In this document: positions 34,721 through 43,482 of the stretch, piece by piece | Position numbering within the stretch: the stretch's first letter is position 1 | Layout: the number at the start of each line of letters is the position of its first letter | Assembly: GCA_017960905.1 (NCBI GenBank) | Contig: JAGCYH010000041.1 | Span: 82,337-146,336 of the forward strand | Source of the DNA: Bacteroidales bacterium | GTDB lineage: Bacteria; Bacteroidota; Bacteroidia; Bacteroidales; Marinilabiliaceae | Direction of reading: 5' to 3' | Length of the DNA: 64,000 bases | Program-made: the position numbers and the translations under genes | The notes under the pieces: model-generated | Seen by the model: the letters and a program-made list of their open reading frames with translations, nothing else | The model's database searches: none | Told to the model about the DNA's origin: nothing

Positions 34721-36658
34721 ATGAGAAAGTTGATTTGCTTTTTATTCGCTATTCTGACTTTTGTTGCTTGTCATCGTGATAAAACGTTGTTAGAAGATGC
34801 GTTGTCTCAAGCCGGTCGTAATAGGCCTGAATTGGAAAAGGTTTTGGAACACTACCAGAATGACCCAGAAAAACTTGCGGCCGCAAGGTTCCTAATCATC
34901 AATATGTCAGAACATTACTCTTACTCATCTGATAAAATACACACTTTTTATGAACAGGCAATGAAAGTAATCTCTTCCGATTTGAGCATCGATGAGCAGA
35001 TAGACTCTTTGGCCAACATCAAGAAAAATGACATTGGGAATTTGAAAACTGTTTCGGACATCTATTTAATAACTGCCGACTACCTTATATATAGTATTGA
35101 TAATGCATTTAACCAGTGGAAAGAACGTCAGTGGGCGCAGCATTTAACCTTTGATGAGTTCTGCGAGTGGCTTCTCCCCTACAAGGTTGTTGAATGTCAG
35201 GAATTTGATTATTGGCGCGATTCTTTGCCGCAAATGTTCGCCGATACTTTGTTGAAAATCACAGGAGTTAATGAGGGTGTTATGTACAACACAATTTACA
35301 GAGTGGAAGATATCGTTCGAAACGAGATGCTTCAGAAAATTCCTCGTAATGGACTTTACCGTGACGGTGGTTATCCGTTGTTGAGTGTTTCAACAATGGC
35401 ACGTATGACATTCGGGCATTGTGCAGATTATATCAATCTGATTGTTGCCACATACCGCAGTGTGGGTATTCCTGTAGTTATTGACAGGACACCATATTAT
35501 GGACGGTTCAGAGCGGGTCACACATGGCATACAGTTTTAACAGATAGAGGTTGGCAGTTACCTTCGGCGTGGGATTTGGCAACCGTTCCCGGGCACAAGT
35601 TCTTCCCCTATGAACGCTTCCCTAAGGTGTACCGTCATACTTTCGCTATCAATCAGAAACGTATGGAATTTCAGAAAGATGCGAAATATCCCTATCCGCT
35701 TCCTTTGTGTGAAGTAGATGTAACCGACAAATACACAAGGACTTCTGATATAAGTGTCGCGCTAAAACCCAATTGCATTTTAAATGATAAATACTGCTAC
35801 ATTGCCGTTTTCAACGGTCACGATGAAATATGGAGCGTTGTTGATTATGGAACAACTGATGGTGTCACAGCCAATTTCACAAATATAGGCCGTAACGTAC
35901 TTTATATAGTTTTAAGTTTCGATAGACGCGGATTGCGTACAATTAGTAATCCTTTTATTCTACACCCTGACGGAAGTATTGAATATATTTTGAGTGACAA
36001 AGAGAAATTACGCAATATCATAATTCGAAGGAAATACTATGAATCAGCTAATGTAGTCGATAAGCGGAGACGAATATTAGGAGCCAAAATACAATGCGCA
36101 AATCTTCCAGATTTTTCAGATGCTATAACTTTGCACACAATCGAGACCACTAGCATCCCTGACAAATTAGCTTTACCTACAGAATACAAACGACGTTATT
36201 GGCGATATTTTGCAGCTGACGAAACGTACGGCAGTATTGCAGAATTGGCTTTTTTCGATTCCGACAAACAACAACTATCTGGAAAACCGATTGCATGTGA
36301 ATGGGCTAATAGTGCTGCCATTAAAAATGCTTTTGATGATGGTTGGTTAACGAATTTTGAGACATCAGAACCTAACGGTAATTGGGTAGGGATGGATATG
36401 GAGCATCCTATAAATGTCTCGTTTGTCCGAATTGTGCCCCGTAGCGATGATAATGATGTATGTCCTGGAAATGAATACGAATTACGTTATTGGGATGGTG
36501 ATAGATGGGTTTCCACAGGCCGCAAAACCGCAAACGACAATAGCTTACTATTCGATAGTATTCCTTCTGGAACATTGCTTTGGCTTAAGAATTACACTCG
36601 CGGATGGGACGAGCGTCCATTCAGAATCGATAGTGTAGGAAATATTGAATGGCGATGA
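34721..36658 (+). CDS. Transglutaminase-like lipoprotein with C-terminal galactose-binding-like domain
   Basis: A 645-residue lipoprotein (lipobox TFVAC near residue 17). The transglutaminase/cysteine-protease core has Cys234 (FGHCADY), His270 (GHTWHTV) and Asp285 (PSAWD), a complete triad with the usual spacing. The N-terminal 200 residues (QWAQHLTFDEFCEWLLPYK) are shared with the upstream gene. The C-terminal 150 residues (RYWRYFAADETYGSIAELAFF to the end) look like an F5/8 type C carbohydrate-binding fold. Members can act as peptidases or amidases. Being last in the operon with MacB-type genes, it may process or receive exported peptide. Substrate unknown. Confidence 0.8.
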   Translation: MRKLICFLFAILTFVACHRDKTLLEDALSQAGRNRPELEKVLEHYQNDPEKLAAARFLIINMSEHYSYSSDKIHTFYEQAMKVISSDLSIDEQIDSLANIKKNDIGNLKTVSDIYLITADYLIYSIDNAFNQWKERQWAQHLTFDEFCEWLLPYKVVECQEFDYWRDSLPQMFADTLLKITGVNEGVMYNTIYRVEDIVRNEMLQKIPRNGLYRDGGYPLLSVSTMARMTFGHCADYINLIVATYRSVGIPVVIDRTPYYGRFRAGHTWHTVLTDRGWQLPSAWDLATVPGHKFFPYERFPKVYRHTFAINQKRMEFQKDAKYPYPLPLCEVDVTDKYTRTSDISVALKPNCILNDKYCYIAVFNGHDEIWSVVDYGTTDGVTANFTNIGRNVLYIVLSFDRRGLRTISNPFILHPDGSIEYILSDKEKLRNIIIRRKYYESANVVDKRRRILGAKIQCANLPDFSDAITLHTIETTSIPDKLALPTEYKRRYWRYFAADETYGSIAELAFFDSDKQQLSGKPIACEWANSAAIKNAFDDGWLTNFETSEPNGNWVGMDMEHPINVSFVRIVPRSDDNDVCPGNEYELRYWDGDRWVSTGRKTANDNSLLFDSIPSGTLLWLKNYTRGWDERPFRIDSVGNIEWR

Positions 36659-36751
36659 TTTTTACAAGCAATAGGAACGGGTTGAATATTAATCCATTCG
36701 CCCTCAATAATGAAAGTTATAATATTTTTTCAAAATTTTTTCTCAAAAAAA

Positions 36752-36807
36752 TTTGCACGAAAAGAAAAAAAGTAGATACATTTGCACTGTGATAGTAAGC
36801 TATAACA
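36752..36807 (+). promoter_or_regulatory. Promoter and GntR-type operator 1 (second export operon)
   Basis: -33 TTTG (36752-36755), 21 bp, -7 TACATTTG (36777-36784), then the dyad TGTGATA-GTAAGC-TATAACA (36788-36807) starting 4 bp after the -7 box, over the transcription start. The same layout and an almost identical dyad precede the GntR operon (41952-41971). The position fits repression. Confidence 0.8.
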
Positions 36808-36827
36808 GTATAACGATTTTTTGAGTT

Positions 36828-38060
36828 ATGATAGATTTGATAAGTGAAATAATAGAGTCGATACGACGAAACCCGTCGCGAGCCATATTGTCGAGCATAG
36901 GCATCTCGTGGGGCATATTCATACTGGTGCTGCTCATAGGCGTGGGCAACGGACTGAGCGACGGCGTGATAAAGCTCTTCTCGGGCTTTTCGCAAAGTGC
37001 CACTTACGTGGCAACTTCGTCGGTATCGGTAGGTTACAAGTCGACGGCGGTAGGCAAGCAGATACGCCTCGAGCAGAGCGACTTGGATTATCTGGCACGT
37101 AACGTGCCAGAAATCAGCGATATATCGCCTGTGGTGAGTACGTCGGCCTTGGTGAACAACGGACAGCACCGAGGAATGTTCACCATAAACGCTGTTGCGC
37201 CGAGCTACTTCAACATAAAGCTGACCGAGATAGAGAGCGGGCGATTGCTCAATCAGCTCGACTTCGCGCAAAACCGCAAGGTGGTGCTTATCGGTTCGAA
37301 CGTCGCCGAGGTGGTCTTCCCGCACGAATATCCTATAGGCAAGACACTTAGCTTCGGCAACGCGACTTATACGGTCGTTGGGCTTATAGAGAACACAATG
37401 CTCAGCAGTTTGATGGGCGGCGACGCGCAGGCCGTGTATGTGCCGTATTCGACTTTCATAACGACAAATGCCGACGCGAAGAAGTTCCAGGTGTTCTATT
37501 TCTCAACGAAAACCGACAAGACCGCCAAAGAGATAAACGACCGCGTGAGGGAGTTGCTGGCGTATAGATTCCAATTTAGTAAAAACGATAATAATGTGCT
37601 GTATTTCAGTAGTTTGGAAGAACAAGTGTCGGCGTTCAACTCGCTATTCGACCTGATAAACGACTTCATGTGGTTTGTGGGCATAAGCACACTGATAAGC
37701 GGTGTGATAGGCATAGGCAACATTATGTATTCGACTGCAAAAGAGCGCACTAAAGAGATAGGCATCCGCAAAGCCATGGGCGCTACATCGAGTCAGGTAA
37801 AGACAATGTTCATCTTCGAGTCGATAGGTCTGACGGCCTTTGCCGGAATGATAGGCATGGCGTTTGGCTGGGCGTTGCTGCAACTTATTGCGCTGTTTAT
37901 CAGCGAGGACTCGCTGATAATGGCCAAGCCGAGTATCGACTTGTCGGTGGCGGCGTCGGCGCTGATGGTGCTGGTGGTGTCGGGCGTTATTGCTGGGCTA
38001 CGCCCTGCAATATACGCGTCGAACCTGAACCCTATAGATGCATTACGTGTTGAAAATTAA
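36828..38060 (+). CDS. MacB/FtsX-type ABC transporter permease
   Basis: A 410-residue permease with N-terminal TM (ILSSIGISWGIFILVLLIGVGNG), periplasmic domain and three C-terminal TM helices (STAKERTKEIGIRKAMGATSSQVKTMFIFESIG). It is a paralogue of the 30492 permease but with higher GC. It starts the second export operon: permease, adaptor, Yip1-like, ATPase, TolC. The operator for the GntR regulator at 44901 lies directly before it. Cargo unknown; drugs, peptides or lipoproteins are all known for the family. Confidence 0.92.
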   Translation: MIDLISEIIESIRRNPSRAILSSIGISWGIFILVLLIGVGNGLSDGVIKLFSGFSQSATYVATSSVSVGYKSTAVGKQIRLEQSDLDYLARNVPEISDISPVVSTSALVNNGQHRGMFTINAVAPSYFNIKLTEIESGRLLNQLDFAQNRKVVLIGSNVAEVVFPHEYPIGKTLSFGNATYTVVGLIENTMLSSLMGGDAQAVYVPYSTFITTNADAKKFQVFYFSTKTDKTAKEINDRVRELLAYRFQFSKNDNNVLYFSSLEEQVSAFNSLFDLINDFMWFVGISTLISGVIGIGNIMYSTAKERTKEIGIRKAMGATSSQVKTMFIFESIGLTAFAGMIGMAFGWALLQLIALFISEDSLIMAKPSIDLSVAASALMVLVVSGVIAGLRPAIYASNLNPIDALRVEN

Positions 38061-38072
38061 TAATTTACAGAT

Positions 38073-39137
38073 ATGAAAAAATCAAGTGTAATAGCAATTG
38101 TGCTGCTTGTGATAACGGTAGGTTACATCTACATACGCAGCAGCAATCGGAAGGACAACATGCGCTACGAGACAACGTACGCTCAGATGCGCGACATAGA
38201 GCAGTCGATAATAGTTTCAGGCGCCATCGAGCCGCTGAAAGAGATTGACATAAAATCGACCATCTCGGGCGTGCTTGAGGAGCTGCTCGTGAAGGTGGGC
38301 GACGATGTTACTATGGGTCAGCCCATTGCGCGTGTGCAATATGTGAAAGACCCTATGGAGTACAAACGCCTCGTGAACGAACTCGACCGCGCCAAGACGC
38401 GGCTCGAAAATGCTCAGACGAGTTTCGATCGCATACAGAAACTCTTTGACAGTGAGGTTGTTTCGGCCGAAGAGTATGAGTCGTCGCTCAACAATCTGAA
38501 ACTTGTAAGGTCGGAGTACGAGACGACCTCGTCGGAGCTTAACATGCTCAAAGGCAAGTACGAAGGCGACATGGTATCGAACATCATCAAAGCCACCAAC
38601 AACGGCACAATACTCGACTTGCCGGTGAAAGAGGGCGGTTCGGTGATGGCGCGCGGTACGTTGAGCGAAGGCTCAACGATAGCGCGCATAGCCGACATGC
38701 GTCAGCTCGTCTTCAAAGGCGACGTGCCCGAAAACGACGTGCTGAAGCTGCATGTGGGCTCGGCTGTAACTTGCTCTATGATAATTCGCGACGACCTCAA
38801 CGTCGGCGGCACACTGTCGCTTATAGCACCGAAAGGTGCTATAACCAACGGCATAGCATACTACGAGGTAACAGCCGACCTGCAGATTCCCGACTCGTGC
38901 CGCTCGTCGATAAAAGCGGGCTGCACAGCCAACATGCACATTGTTACCGACCGTCGGAGCAACGTAGTTGCTCTCGACGAGAAATACTTCCAATTCAGCT
39001 ACGACTCGGTATACGTTGAGGTGCGCGCCCCCGACAACACCTTCAAACGCCGCGACCTGACGCTCGGCATCAGCGACGGCATTTATACCGAGATTGTCGC
39101 CGGACTCGATACTCTCGATGAAATAAAAGTAAACTAA
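38073..39137 (+). CDS. Membrane fusion protein (MacA/HlyD-like adaptor)
   Basis: A 354-residue adaptor: N-terminal TM (SSVIAIVLLVITVGYIYIR), first lipoyl half PLKEIDIKSTISGVLEELLVKVGDDV, helical hairpin (about 95-155), second half NNGTILDLPVKEGGSVM, then a beta-barrel domain. It should dock on the 36828 permease and the TolC at 40379. Gaps to its neighbours are 12 and 35 bp. Confidence 0.93.
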   Translation: MKKSSVIAIVLLVITVGYIYIRSSNRKDNMRYETTYAQMRDIEQSIIVSGAIEPLKEIDIKSTISGVLEELLVKVGDDVTMGQPIARVQYVKDPMEYKRLVNELDRAKTRLENAQTSFDRIQKLFDSEVVSAEEYESSLNNLKLVRSEYETTSSELNMLKGKYEGDMVSNIIKATNNGTILDLPVKEGGSVMARGTLSEGSTIARIADMRQLVFKGDVPENDVLKLHVGSAVTCSMIIRDDLNVGGTLSLIAPKGAITNGIAYYEVTADLQIPDSCRSSIKAGCTANMHIVTDRRSNVVALDEKYFQFSYDSVYVEVRAPDNTFKRRDLTLGISDGIYTEIVAGLDTLDEIKVN

Positions 39138-39172
39138 CGAATTGATTATTAACAATTTAAAAATATATAATT

Positions 39173-39739
39173 ATGGACAGATTAATTGATAAACTGGTAA
39201 AACTGCCAAAATGGAACGCACTAATCGTTTTGGTAATCTACGCTCTGCTGACTGGCGAGCTGTCGTCGACAATACTGACATTTTCGCTGCCGATGCAGAT
39301 TCCCGAAGAATCGATGGGAGTGATAACCGTAGTTCTGCTTGTGGGTTGCCTTATAGGCGCTGTGCTCTCGTGGGTGCTTATGGCCGCGCTGGTGTTCGTC
39401 GCAGCTGTGATATTCTCGGGCAAAGGCAAATTCAAGGATTTGCTCTTCTGCTCGACATATTTCTACATTATTCCAATTCTCGCAATGCCGTTCGCAATTT
39501 ACTTTATGAGTGATGTTTACGTACCGAAAGGCGCCAATGTGTTGGAGTTCCTGCAGACTAACGAAAACTTCAGGATAGCATCGCTGATAAACAACTTTGC
39601 GAGCGTGCCAGTGTATGTTATGTTTATATTTGCCGTAAGGCGAATATTCGGGCTTAGTAACTGGAAATCAATAGTTTGCGCCGCCATTCCGGCAGCATTG
39701 CTTGTAGCTTTGCCATTAATACTTCAAGCGGTACAATGA
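39173..39739 (+). CDS. Yip1-like multi-pass membrane protein
   Basis: A 188-residue protein with five hydrophobic helices (about 16-34, 46-78, 88-110, 135-155, 165-185) and the start MDRLIDKLVKLPKWNALIVL. It resembles the 26581 protein in topology and in the charged start before helix 1. Its last codons overlap the ATPase start by 4 bp. Two such proteins in two export operons of one region suggest a shared accessory role with the ABC systems. No catalytic motif is visible. Confidence 0.55.
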   Translation: MDRLIDKLVKLPKWNALIVLVIYALLTGELSSTILTFSLPMQIPEESMGVITVVLLVGCLIGAVLSWVLMAALVFVAAVIFSGKGKFKDLLFCSTYFYIIPILAMPFAIYFMSDVYVPKGANVLEFLQTNENFRIASLINNFASVPVYVMFIFAVRRIFGLSNWKSIVCAAIPAALLVALPLILQAVQ

Positions 39740-40395
39740 TGCTTACGCTTTCGAAAATAAATAAGACGTACACTGGCGGCACATCGCTTCACGTGCTGAA
39801 AGATGTGGATATGAGCGTTGCCGAAGGCGAGATGGTGGCCATTATGGGCGCATCGGGCTCGGGCAAATCTACGCTGCTCAACATCATCGGGCTGCTCGAC
39901 AGCTACGACAGCGGCGAGTACTGGCTCGACGGTACGCTCATCAGAGACCTCACCGACAAGCAGTCGGCCGCCATACGAAACCGAAAAATCGGTTTCGTCT
40001 ATCAGTCGTTCAACCTGATACAGTATAAAAACGCGCTCGAGAACATCGCCTTACCGCTTTATTATCAAGGCGTTGGGCGAAGAAAACGAGAGCTCTTGGC
40101 AACCGAATACATTGAGAAGGTCGGTCTGCGCGAATGGGCCACTCACAAGCCCAACGAGCTCTCGGGCGGTCAGAAACAGCGCATTGCCATTGCCCGCGCT
40201 TTGGTCACGCGACCTAAAATAGTACTGGCCGACGAGCCCACAGGCGCGTTGGACAGCGTTACCTCGGTGGAGATAATGAAGCTTTTGCGCGAAGCCAACA
40301 GCGAAGGCATGACGATACTGATAGTTACTCACGACAAGAACGTAGCAGACTCAACAGACAGAATAATAAATGTGAAAGATGGGAAAGTATTTTAG
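39736..40395 (+). CDS. MacB/LolD-type ABC ATP-binding protein
   Basis: The ATG at 39736 gives MMLTLSKINKTYTGGTSLHVL and 219 residues; upstream in-frame starts lie inside the Yip1-like gene. Walker [18 protein letters not shown] loop FVYQSFNLIQY, signature [15 protein letters not shown], Walker B IVLADEPTGALD. Its end overlaps the tolC start by 17 bp. It powers the 36828 permease. Confidence 0.95.
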   Translation: MMLTLSKINKTYTGGTSLHVLKDVDMSVAEGEMVAIMGASGSGKSTLLNIIGLLDSYDSGEYWLDGTLIRDLTDKQSAAIRNRKIGFVYQSFNLIQYKNALENIALPLYYQGVGRRKRELLATEYIEKVGLREWATHKPNELSGGQKQRIAIARALVTRPKIVLADEPTGALDSVTSVEIMKLLREANSEGMTILIVTHDKNVADSTDRIINVKDGKVF

Positions 40396-41719
40396 AAAAC
40401 CGGCAATCGTGTTGCTTATGTTGCTCGCTGCCAACAAGTTGGCAGCGCAAACAAACACGTGGTCGATGCAGCGGTGCGTCGATTATGCCATCGACAATAG
40501 CATTCAGATAAAGCAGTCGAAGCAGAATCTCGACAATAAGGAGCTCTCGCTCAACACCAGCAAATGGCAATGGTTGCCGAGCATAAATGCCAATGTGAGT
40601 GAGAATTACGATGTCGGGAGGTCGCCGTCGAAAGACGGCACCATAAAGGACATCAGCTCGCTCAACTCGAGCTTCAACTTGAACGCGTCGGTAACGCTTT
40701 TCAGCGGACTGAAAAACGTGTACAACCGTCGCGCCCACGAGAGCGAGTACAACTCGGCTCTCGAGGGTCTGAAGTCGGCCAAAGAGAGCATAACGCTCAA
40801 TATAACAACGTATTACCTGAAGATTCTCTATCAGAAGGCCATACTTCAAATTGCCAAAGATCAATTTGCTCTGAGCGAGAAACAGCTCGCTACAACCCGA
40901 GTGATGGTGGAGAACGGCAAGGCGCCCAAGTCGAACCTCTATCAGGCTGAGGCTCAGAAAGAACAGGACCGCATAACGATAATCAGAGCGCAGAATGATG
41001 TTGATATGGCTATTCTCGACCTTGTGCAAGCTCTTGAATTAGAGGTCGATAGTACTTTCGACATTGAAAACGTTGATATTGAGCAACTCATAGCCGCATA
41101 CGCCGACGGCTTGCCGTCGGCCGATGAGGTCTATCAGAAATCGCTCTCGCTGACGCCACAACTCAAAGAGCAGCAGTATATGCTCGAAAGTCTGCGCAAC
41201 AATATCTCGGTGGCTAAGGCAAACTACTATCCTACAGTGAGTTTGTCGGCTTCGTACAGCAATGCCTACTACCGCTATCAGGACATGGACAACGTGTCGT
41301 TTGGCGACCAGATTACCCAGAATGCGCGAAAGACCATAGGTCTTTCGGTCAACATTCCGATTTTCAATAAGTTACAGTCGCGCAACAATGTCCGCAGTCA
41401 GCGTTTGGCGGTTACAAATCAGGAGCTGGCAATAACTGATGCACAGAAAAGCATCTACAAAGAGATTTGCACCGCCTGCGCTAACGCGCAGGCAGCCAGC
41501 GAAGTACTGAAAGCTTCGGTGTCGTCGGTGCTCTCGGCGCAGAAGTCGTACGAGTATGCGCAGATAAACTACGAAGTGGGCAAAAGCACCTACATTGAGC
41601 TCGACGAGATAAAGTCGAAATACATGCAGACTCTCGCGCAACAAGTTGAAAATCAGTACGATTTTGTAATGAAATGCAAAATCATAGAGTATTACATGGG
41701 CGAGATGGGGAATCAGTAA
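40379..41719 (+). CDS. TolC family outer membrane efflux protein
   Basis: A 446-residue outer membrane factor with a signal peptide (IVLLMLLAANKLAAQ) and two copies of the long helical hairpin plus beta segments (SMQRCVDYAIDNSIQIKQSKQNL; later KTIGLSVNIPIFNKLQSRNNV, the typical repeat start). It forms the trimeric channel for the adaptor at 38073, and perhaps also for the TolC-less set at 30492-33495 and the C39 exporter. It is the last gene of the operon. Confidence 0.95.
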   Translation: MGKYFRKPAIVLLMLLAANKLAAQTNTWSMQRCVDYAIDNSIQIKQSKQNLDNKELSLNTSKWQWLPSINANVSENYDVGRSPSKDGTIKDISSLNSSFNLNASVTLFSGLKNVYNRRAHESEYNSALEGLKSAKESITLNITTYYLKILYQKAILQIAKDQFALSEKQLATTRVMVENGKAPKSNLYQAEAQKEQDRITIIRAQNDVDMAILDLVQALELEVDSTFDIENVDIEQLIAAYADGLPSADEVYQKSLSLTPQLKEQQYMLESLRNNISVAKANYYPTVSLSASYSNAYYRYQDMDNVSFGDQITQNARKTIGLSVNIPIFNKLQSRNNVRSQRLAVTNQELAITDAQKSIYKEICTACANAQAASEVLKASVSSVLSAQKSYEYAQINYEVGKSTYIELDEIKSKYMQTLAQQVENQYDFVMKCKIIEYYMGEMGNQ

Positions 41720-41880
41720 AGAAAGCCAAATAGCCAAAGAGGAATTTTATTCCCGTGAGCATATTCAATATTATCGGCAGCAATGTAGGCATCTTTGATG
41801 CCTGCAATTTGGCTGCCGTCTTTATTCTGACCGCCAACTTCAACCGTATATTTTCTATCGCACGGGGCAAAAAACCACGC
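41713..41880 (-). pseudogene. C-terminal remnant of an AAA ATPase with DUF4143
   Basis: On the minus strand a 55-residue reading frame without a start codon ends TGA at 41713 and reads ...RKYTVEVGGQNKDGSQIAG, then IKDAYIAADNIEYAHGNK and IPLWLFGFLY. That ending (VEVGGxNK ... IPLWLFGFLY) is, as I recall the family, the C-terminus of the AAA_14/DUF4143 ATPases of Bacteroidota. The N-terminal part is gone; a stop stands upstream at 41881-41883. The end overlaps tolC by 7 bp. A 7+7 bp inverted repeat (41776-41817) lies within it. A full-length DUF4143-type gene is present at 52447. Confidence 0.6.
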
Positions 41881-41915
41881 TCACCGAAAAAAAATGAAAT
41901 TTTTATGTTAAAAAA

Positions 41916-41971
41916 TTTGGTTCTAAAAATCAATGTCCATTATATTTGCACTGTTATACTTAACTATAACA
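41916..41971 (+). promoter_or_regulatory. Promoter and GntR-type operator 2 (GntR/ABC operon)
   Basis: -33 TTTG (41916-41919), 21 bp, -7 TATATTTG (41941-41948), then the perfect dyad TGTTATA-CTTAAC-TATAACA (41952-41971), again 4 bp after the -7 box. The GntR gene is the last gene of this operon, so the site fits autorepression. Confidence 0.85.
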
Positions 41972-42001
41972 GCATAACGAAATAACAAAAACTAAAACGA
42001 T

Positions 42002-42811
42002 ATGATAAAGATTGATAATCTGACGTTTTCGTACTCGAAGAAGAAGGCGTTGTTCGACAACCTGAACCTCGAGATTGACGGTGGCGGCATTGTGGGTCTG
42101 CTTGGTCTCAACGGCGCCGGCAAAACCACGCTGATTAAACTCCTGTGCGGCTTTATGTTCCCGAAATCGGGAACAATAGATATTCTGGGCTTCACGCCCA
42201 GCAAACGCTATGCCGACTTCTACGCAAACATCTATTACATCCCCGACGAGCTTAATCTGCCCTCGCTCTCGGGACTTAAGTTTGTAGAGCTCTACAAACC
42301 ATTCTACAAAGATTTTGATCAGGCGAAGTTCGATCGCCTGGTGCAGAACTTTGAGATTGACGTCACGGCTAAGCTGAGTCGCATGTCGCTCGGACAGAAG
42401 AAGAAGTTCATTGTGTCGTTTGCCCTCGCAACGAACAGCCGCATAATGTTTTTCGACGAGCCCACCAATGGGCTCGACATTCCGGCTAAGAAGTACTTCA
42501 AAAAAGCCATCGTAAGCGAGACAACCGAGCAACAGCTCATTCTCATCTCGACCCACCAAGTGGCTGATATCAACAACATTATCGACCGCGTGGTGATACT
42601 CGACGATGGCCGCGTAGTGCTCAACAAAACCCTTTGGGACATCACTCAGCAGTACGCTTTTGTTACAACTGACTCGCCTCAAGGAGCAGGCGCCATCTAC
42701 GCCGAAGAGGCAGCGGGCGGCTACCGCGCCGTGGTGCCAGCAAATGGCCAGCAGACCGAGGTAGACCTCGAACTGCTCTTCAGCGCCCTCACAAACCCTC
42801 AAAAACGCTAA
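42002..42811 (+). CDS. ABC transporter ATP-binding protein of the GntR operon
   Basis: A 269-residue ABC-2 type ATPase with Walker A GLNGAGKTTLIKL, signature MSLGQKKKF, Walker B IMFFDEPTNGLD and switch His in LISTHQ. A C-terminal extension of about 60 residues (from residue 210) is shared by YtrB-like ATPases. It starts the operon with three small permeases and a YtrA-like regulator, the build of ytrA/bceAB-like stress exporters. Substrate unknown; cell-wall-active compounds are usual inducers in other phyla. Confidence 0.93.
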   Translation: MIKIDNLTFSYSKKKALFDNLNLEIDGGGIVGLLGLNGAGKTTLIKLLCGFMFPKSGTIDILGFTPSKRYADFYANIYYIPDELNLPSLSGLKFVELYKPFYKDFDQAKFDRLVQNFEIDVTAKLSRMSLGQKKKFIVSFALATNSRIMFFDEPTNGLDIPAKKYFKKAIVSETTEQQLILISTHQVADINNIIDRVVILDDGRVVLNKTLWDITQQYAFVTTDSPQGAGAIYAEEAAGGYRAVVPANGQQTEVDLELLFSALTNPQKR

Positions 42812-42815
42812 TACC

Positions 42816-43469
42816 ATGAGAGATTCGTTCAGCTTGAGAAGGATGGTGCTGTACATGAGGTCTATGTTGCCGTTTCAGTCCGTGATGTTTCTGACGATGC
42901 TTGCAATGCTGCTTTTATTTACAATAATGTTTGCAATAATGCCGTCAAAACAAGAACCCAATCTGTTAGGGCTGATGGGTATGATGTATGGTGGTGCTTA
43001 TGTGCTCACTCTAATGCCTTTTTTCATCAACGTCGTAAGTCTGAACGTCTTGCCTATATCACAGAAAGAGGCGTATTTAGGCAACTCTTTGTGCGGAATT
43101 ATTTTGGGTGTTTTGCTCGTTTCTGTAATTGTACTTGTGGCATATTTGGCGCAAAAGCTGATGCCCGAAAAAGAGGTAGGCGACATCGCAATTTACATTA
43201 AAAACTCATTAGTGTTTGTTGTTTGCGTCTGCGGTTTCGCCTTGTTCTTGGCTCTGATGCTTGTTAATGTTATAGTGCCAACGTCCAACATAAAAAAGAA
43301 GGCTCTTTTTCATTTTATAGTATTTCTGTTAACAATAGCGGTCATACAAATAGATGGCGTTCAGGCTTTTATAAGAGAACTGATAGCCAACAATCTGACG
43401 GTCACTCTATTAGTGGGGTTCGCTTTGTGGTTTGTGAGTTTTTTCATTTTCAAAAGAAGACTAATTTAA
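42816..43469 (+). CDS. ABC permease-like membrane protein, paralogue 1
   Basis: A 217-residue protein with about six TM helices. The start RRMVLYMRSMLPFQSVMFLTM and the motif NVLPISQKEAYLGNSLCGII recur in the next two proteins. It begins 4 bp after the ATPase stop. It is most likely one permease subunit of an ABC-2 exporter. Confidence 0.75.
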   Translation: MRDSFSLRRMVLYMRSMLPFQSVMFLTMLAMLLLFTIMFAIMPSKQEPNLLGLMGMMYGGAYVLTLMPFFINVVSLNVLPISQKEAYLGNSLCGIILGVLLVSVIVLVAYLAQKLMPEKEVGDIAIYIKNSLVFVVCVCGFALFLALMLVNVIVPTSNIKKKALFHFIVFLLTIAVIQIDGVQAFIRELIANNLTVTLLVGFALWFVSFFIFKRRLI

Positions 43470-43482
43470 GTTATAATTGCTT

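Noticed and set aside
36659..36827. Third small precursor peptide in the gap before the second export operon
   Set aside because: The only short frame (from 36710) has no GG leader and reads through the promoter and operator.
41755..41985. 76-residue plus-strand frame after tolC
   Set aside because: It begins with GTG, has no family resemblance and runs antisense to the ATPase remnant and through the GntR promoter.
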